Origin: an uncultured Verrucomicrobiales bacterium
GTDB taxonomy: Bacteria > Verrucomicrobiota > Verrucomicrobiia > Limisphaerales > JACDHS01
DNA: 8,706 nucleotides
Reading direction: 5' to 3'
NCBI GenBank assembly: GCA_937983475.1
Contig: CALJZV010000607.1
Span: 1-8,706, forward strand
Part shown: positions 6,088 through 8,706 of the stretch, in pieces
Numbering within the stretch: position 1 is the first letter of the stretch
Layout: every line of letters begins with the position of its first letter
Notes under the pieces: model-generated
Database searches by the model: none
Told to the model about the DNA's origin: nothing
What the model saw: the letters and a program-made list of their open reading frames with translations, nothing else
Program-made: the position numbers and the translations under genes

Positions 6088-8706
6088 ATGAATTTGAAAC
6101 CCTTGTCGCCAAACAACCCACCACCCGAGGAAGCCTCACCTTTGGCAAGCGGGGTCTATTTGGCCGCCACAGGAAACCCGGTCCCATCGAACCCGCTTTC
6201 CGAAGCAAAACGCTTGCGGGAAATTGCGTTGATGACGTCAGGCATCGTCGGAACGATGCCGCTACAGGAACAAGCTGCCTTGTTGGCCGAGAAGGTGCAG
6301 GCCGCTTTCGCCGCAGACGCCTGCGTCATTCGGGTGCTCGAGTACGACCAACTCCGATTGCTGGCCTGTTCAGGGTATGTAGCCGGCTCCCTGCCTGAGC
6401 AGGTTTCCCCCAGTTTTGGCGTGGCTCCAATGGTCATAGGCGAAAAGAAACCAGTCTTTATTTCCGATGTCCGAACCCATCCGACAACGGCATACATCGC
6501 CAAGGAAGACCCCTCAAAACTTCTTTCCTACGCTGGCGCGCCACTGCTGGCCGAAAGCATGGTTATCGGCATAATCGGCGTTTATTGGAAACAAACCGTT
6601 CCCCATTTTTCCAAGAACGACCTGGAACACCTGCAAATTGTCGCCAATCACATTTCAGTCAGCATTGCCAATGACCGACTGTACCATGAGTTGCAATCGC
6701 AGAAGGAGCAACTCGAACACCAAATGGCCGAGCGATCCAAGGCCGAGCGTCGCAACCAAGCCTTTTCGCTATTGAGCCAGCAACTTACAGCAGTCAGGAC
6801 TGACCGGGAAGTGGCGGAAACCATCCTGAATATCGCCGGGCCGCTGATTGGCTGGGACGCCGCCTACATGTGCCGTTACTCGCCCCAAAGCCGGAACAAA
6901 ACGACCGTCATCCGCTACGACACGCTTCATGGCAAAAAAACCCTGATCGAGCCCTTGGATTCCGTGCGGGACCTTTCAGACAATTTAAAGGAAGTGGTGG
7001 CAGGAAAAGCCAAGCTGATCCTTCGGCAGAATCCCGAGGACAGCGAAGGGCTGAAGCCCTTTGGAAACGAGTCCCGCAAGTCCGCTTCCATTCTGATAGT
7101 TCCGGTTCGGCACCATGACAAAAGCATTGGTGTGCTATCAATTCAAAGCTACACCGTCAATGCCTACACCGAGGAGGATCTGAATACACTGCAAACCATG
7201 GCCGACCTGTGCGGCGGCGCTTTGGAGCGCATCAGCGCTGAGCAGGCTCTGGCCAAGGAGCATACGCTTTTGCGAACTTTGCTGGATCACCTGCCCGATT
7301 ACATTTACGTCAAGGACACCCAGTCCAGGAACATTCTGGACAACCAGGCGCACCGCGTCCTGCTGGGTGGCGTGACGCCAGCCGATGTCCAGGGCAAAAC
7401 CGTGTCGGATTTTTTCCCGCCCGAATTAGCCGAACGCTTCATCCAGGATGACCAGATGGTGATGAAGACGCAGCAACCCCTTCTCAACCGAGAGGAACCG
7501 ATTGTCGCTACCGACGGCTCTCATCATTGGCTCCTCACCACCAAAGTGCCGTTGAAGGACGACCAGGGAAAGGTCATTGGATTGGTGGGCATCAGCCGGG
7601 ATATCACCCAACATAAGGTCGTGGAGGCGCAACGCGCTGCCTTTTCAAGCTTGGGACAGCGCCTCAGTTCCGCCACACGCATGGACGAAGCCGCCCGCAT
7701 TATTTTGGAGATTGCGGACAACCTTCTGGGCTGGGACTCCAGCTACATCCACCTGTATTCCGCCGAAGAGGACTCGCTTCAAAGCATCGTCAACATTGAC
7801 CTGATCAACGGCGTCAAGACCGACGTGCCGCCAAGCGTTTACAAGCCCACGCCCATGATGCGCAAGGCCATGCACGAGGGCGGACAATTGGTGCTGCGGG
7901 AGAATCCAGAGCAACCTTCGCCCGATTTCATTCGTTACGGGGATGCCACCCGCCCCTCCGCCTCGGTCCTCCTTGTGCCCATTCGAAGCAAGCAATCGGT
8001 GATCGGTTTCGTTTCCATTCAGAGCTACACACCGCACAGCTACAACCAGCATGCGCTGGAAACTCTTCAAGCATTGGCTGATCATTGCGCTGGTGCTTTG
8101 GAGCGATTAAAAGCCGACGCAGAGCGGAAAAAAGCTGAAAGGCGCAACCGCGTCCTCTCAGACCTGGCCCGCCAACTCAGCTCGGTCTCCACCGAAACTC
8201 AAGCCGCCGAAATCATCATCACGGCGGCAACCAGGCTTTTTCAATGGGATGCCACTACGCTGGATCTCTACTTTCAGGACCGAAACATGGTGCGTCCGCT
8301 GGTGGCCATGGACATTCTCGACGGCAAGCGCACCCGCATCACAGGCATTCCGGACCTCCCTCCCTCGCCCATGGCGCGGCGCGTTTTTGAAAAGGGCCCG
8401 GAACTCATCCTCCGGGACGAGCCTTCCCTCCCTGAAGGCGAAACGATGCCCTTTGGGGACCGCAGCCGGCCTTCGGCCTCCCTGATGAATGTCCCCATCC
8501 GGCACAACGACAACGTCATCGGTTTTTTCTCGATTCAAAGCTACTCGCCCCGCGCCTATTCCGCGCGTGACCTCAAAACCCTTGCAGCCCTGGCAGACCA
8601 TTACGCCGGAGCGCTGGAACGCTTGCGCGCGGGTGCCAACCGCGAATCGGCGGAAAAACAAAACCGGGTCTTCACCCAACTAGCCGGACGGCTCAGCGCC
8701 GCCACC
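6088..8706 (+). CDS. Cytoplasmic multi-GAF/PAS sensor protein (3' end outside window)
   Basis: The frame is open for 873 codons to the right edge, so the C-terminal output domain is missing. Domains in order: a divergent GAF 1 (about 39-195), a charged linker with coiled-coil character (196-221), GAF 2 (222-390), a PAS domain (392-512, with DYIYVKD near its start and GISRDITQ at its end), GAF 3 (517-685), GAF 4 (686-855) and the first residues of another unit (from 859). GAF 2-4 share a common plan: a start such as FSxLxQxL or LSDLARQL, then GWD or QWD, a SASxxxVPI/V strand, an SIQSYT/S strand, and a GALERI/L helix at the end. There is no signal peptide or membrane segment. GAF and PAS domains bind small molecules or cofactors or transmit signals; the ligands cannot be read from this sequence. 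By family custom the missing end is probably a histidine kinase, but a phosphatase or cyclase is possible. The ATG at 6088 is the first start after an in-frame stop at 6067-6069; no good Shine-Dalgarno is seen. Confidence 0.9.
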   Translation, partial: MNLKPLSPNNPPPEEASPLASGVYLAATGNPVPSNPLSEAKRLREIALMTSGIVGTMPLQEQAALLAEKVQAAFAADACVIRVLEYDQLRLLACSGYVAGSLPEQVSPSFGVAPMVIGEKKPVFISDVRTHPTTAYIAKEDPSKLLSYAGAPLLAESMVIGIIGVYWKQTVPHFSKNDLEHLQIVANHISVSIANDRLYHELQSQKEQLEHQMAERSKAERRNQAFSLLSQQLTAVRTDREVAETILNIAGPLIGWDAAYMCRYSPQSRNKTTVIRYDTLHGKKTLIEPLDSVRDLSDNLKEVVAGKAKLILRQNPEDSEGLKPFGNESRKSASILIVPVRHHDKSIGVLSIQSYTVNAYTEEDLNTLQTMADLCGGALERISAEQALAKEHTLLRTLLDHLPDYIYVKDTQSRNILDNQAHRVLLGGVTPADVQGKTVSDFFPPELAERFIQDDQMVMKTQQPLLNREEPIVATDGSHHWLLTTKVPLKDDQGKVIGLVGISRDITQHKVVEAQRAAFSSLGQRLSSATRMDEAARIILEIADNLLGWDSSYIHLYSAEEDSLQSIVNIDLINGVKTDVPPSVYKPTPMMRKAMHEGGQLVLRENPEQPSPDFIRYGDATRPSASVLLVPIRSKQSVIGFVSIQSYTPHSYNQHALETLQALADHCAGALERLKADAERKKAERRNRVLSDLARQLSSVSTETQAAEIIITAATRLFQWDATTLDLYFQDRNMVRPLVAMDILDGKRTRITGIPDLPPSPMARRVFEKGPELILRDEPSLPEGETMPFGDRSRPSASLMNVPIRHNDNVIGFFSIQSYSPRAYSARDLKTLAALADHYAGALERLRAGANRESAEKQNRVFTQLAGRLSAAT
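6751..8706 (+). repeat. Repeated GAF units of about 170 residues, interrupted by a PAS domain
   Basis: Units start at residues 222, 517, 686 and 859 of the GAF/PAS protein. Units 3, 4 and 5 follow each other directly, while a PAS domain (7261-7623) separates unit 2 from unit 3. Shared landmarks are SIQSYT, SIQSYT and SIQSYS; RPSAS twice against KSAS once; and GALER at each end. Short DNA stretches around the SIQSY codons are also very similar, consistent with internal duplication that has since diverged. Confidence 0.75.

Noticed and set aside
7645..8679. Minus-strand open frames (146 and 173 codons) opposite the GAF/PAS gene
   Set aside because: The plus strand carries repeated GAF domains in one uninterrupted frame; the minus-strand frames are its shadows and repeat only because the gene repeats.

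Overview
The window looks like a stretch of a free-living Gram-negative chromosome, most plausibly Verrucomicrobiota of the Pedosphaera/Limisphaerales kind. This rests on style, not on a marker gene: a secreted hydrolase carrying fibronectin III repeats and an Ig-like module of the type ending in GxFTWTPT, large multi-PAS/GAF soluble signalling proteins, and starts with weak or no Shine-Dalgarno sequence. No tRNA, rRNA, CRISPR array, insertion sequence or phage gene was seen.

Layout: (1) 1-2401, minus strand, 3' end cut by the window: an exported zinc N-acetylmuramoyl-L-alanine amidase with three fibronectin III domains and then an Ig-like domain that seems to be split by an inserted jelly-roll-like module. 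(2) 2402-2570: a short spacer with a perfect 19-bp palindrome. (3) 2571-4892, minus: a soluble hybrid histidine kinase, REC-PAS-PAS-HisKA-HATPase-REC. (4) 4893-4992: a 100-bp spacer holding a possible 17-codon leader ORF whose stop overlaps the hybrid kinase start. (5) 4993-5742, minus: a short stand-alone histidine kinase with a coiled-coil N-terminus and no sensor domain. (6) 5743-6087: a 345-bp divergent intergenic region with weak promoter candidates on both strands. (7) 6088-8706, plus, cut by the right edge: a soluble sensor protein made of one divergent GAF domain followed by repeated GAF units, interrupted by one PAS domain.

The two minus-strand kinases probably form one transcription unit (short kinase first, hybrid kinase second). 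With the divergent GAF/PAS protein they make a cytoplasmic signalling locus: the GAF/PAS array could sense, the short kinase could supply phosphoryl groups, and the REC domains at both ends of the hybrid kinase could receive and relay them. No DNA-binding output protein is visible here, so the target is unknown. The amidase lies downstream on the same strand, but it has its own spacer and nothing in the sequence proves that the kinases control it.
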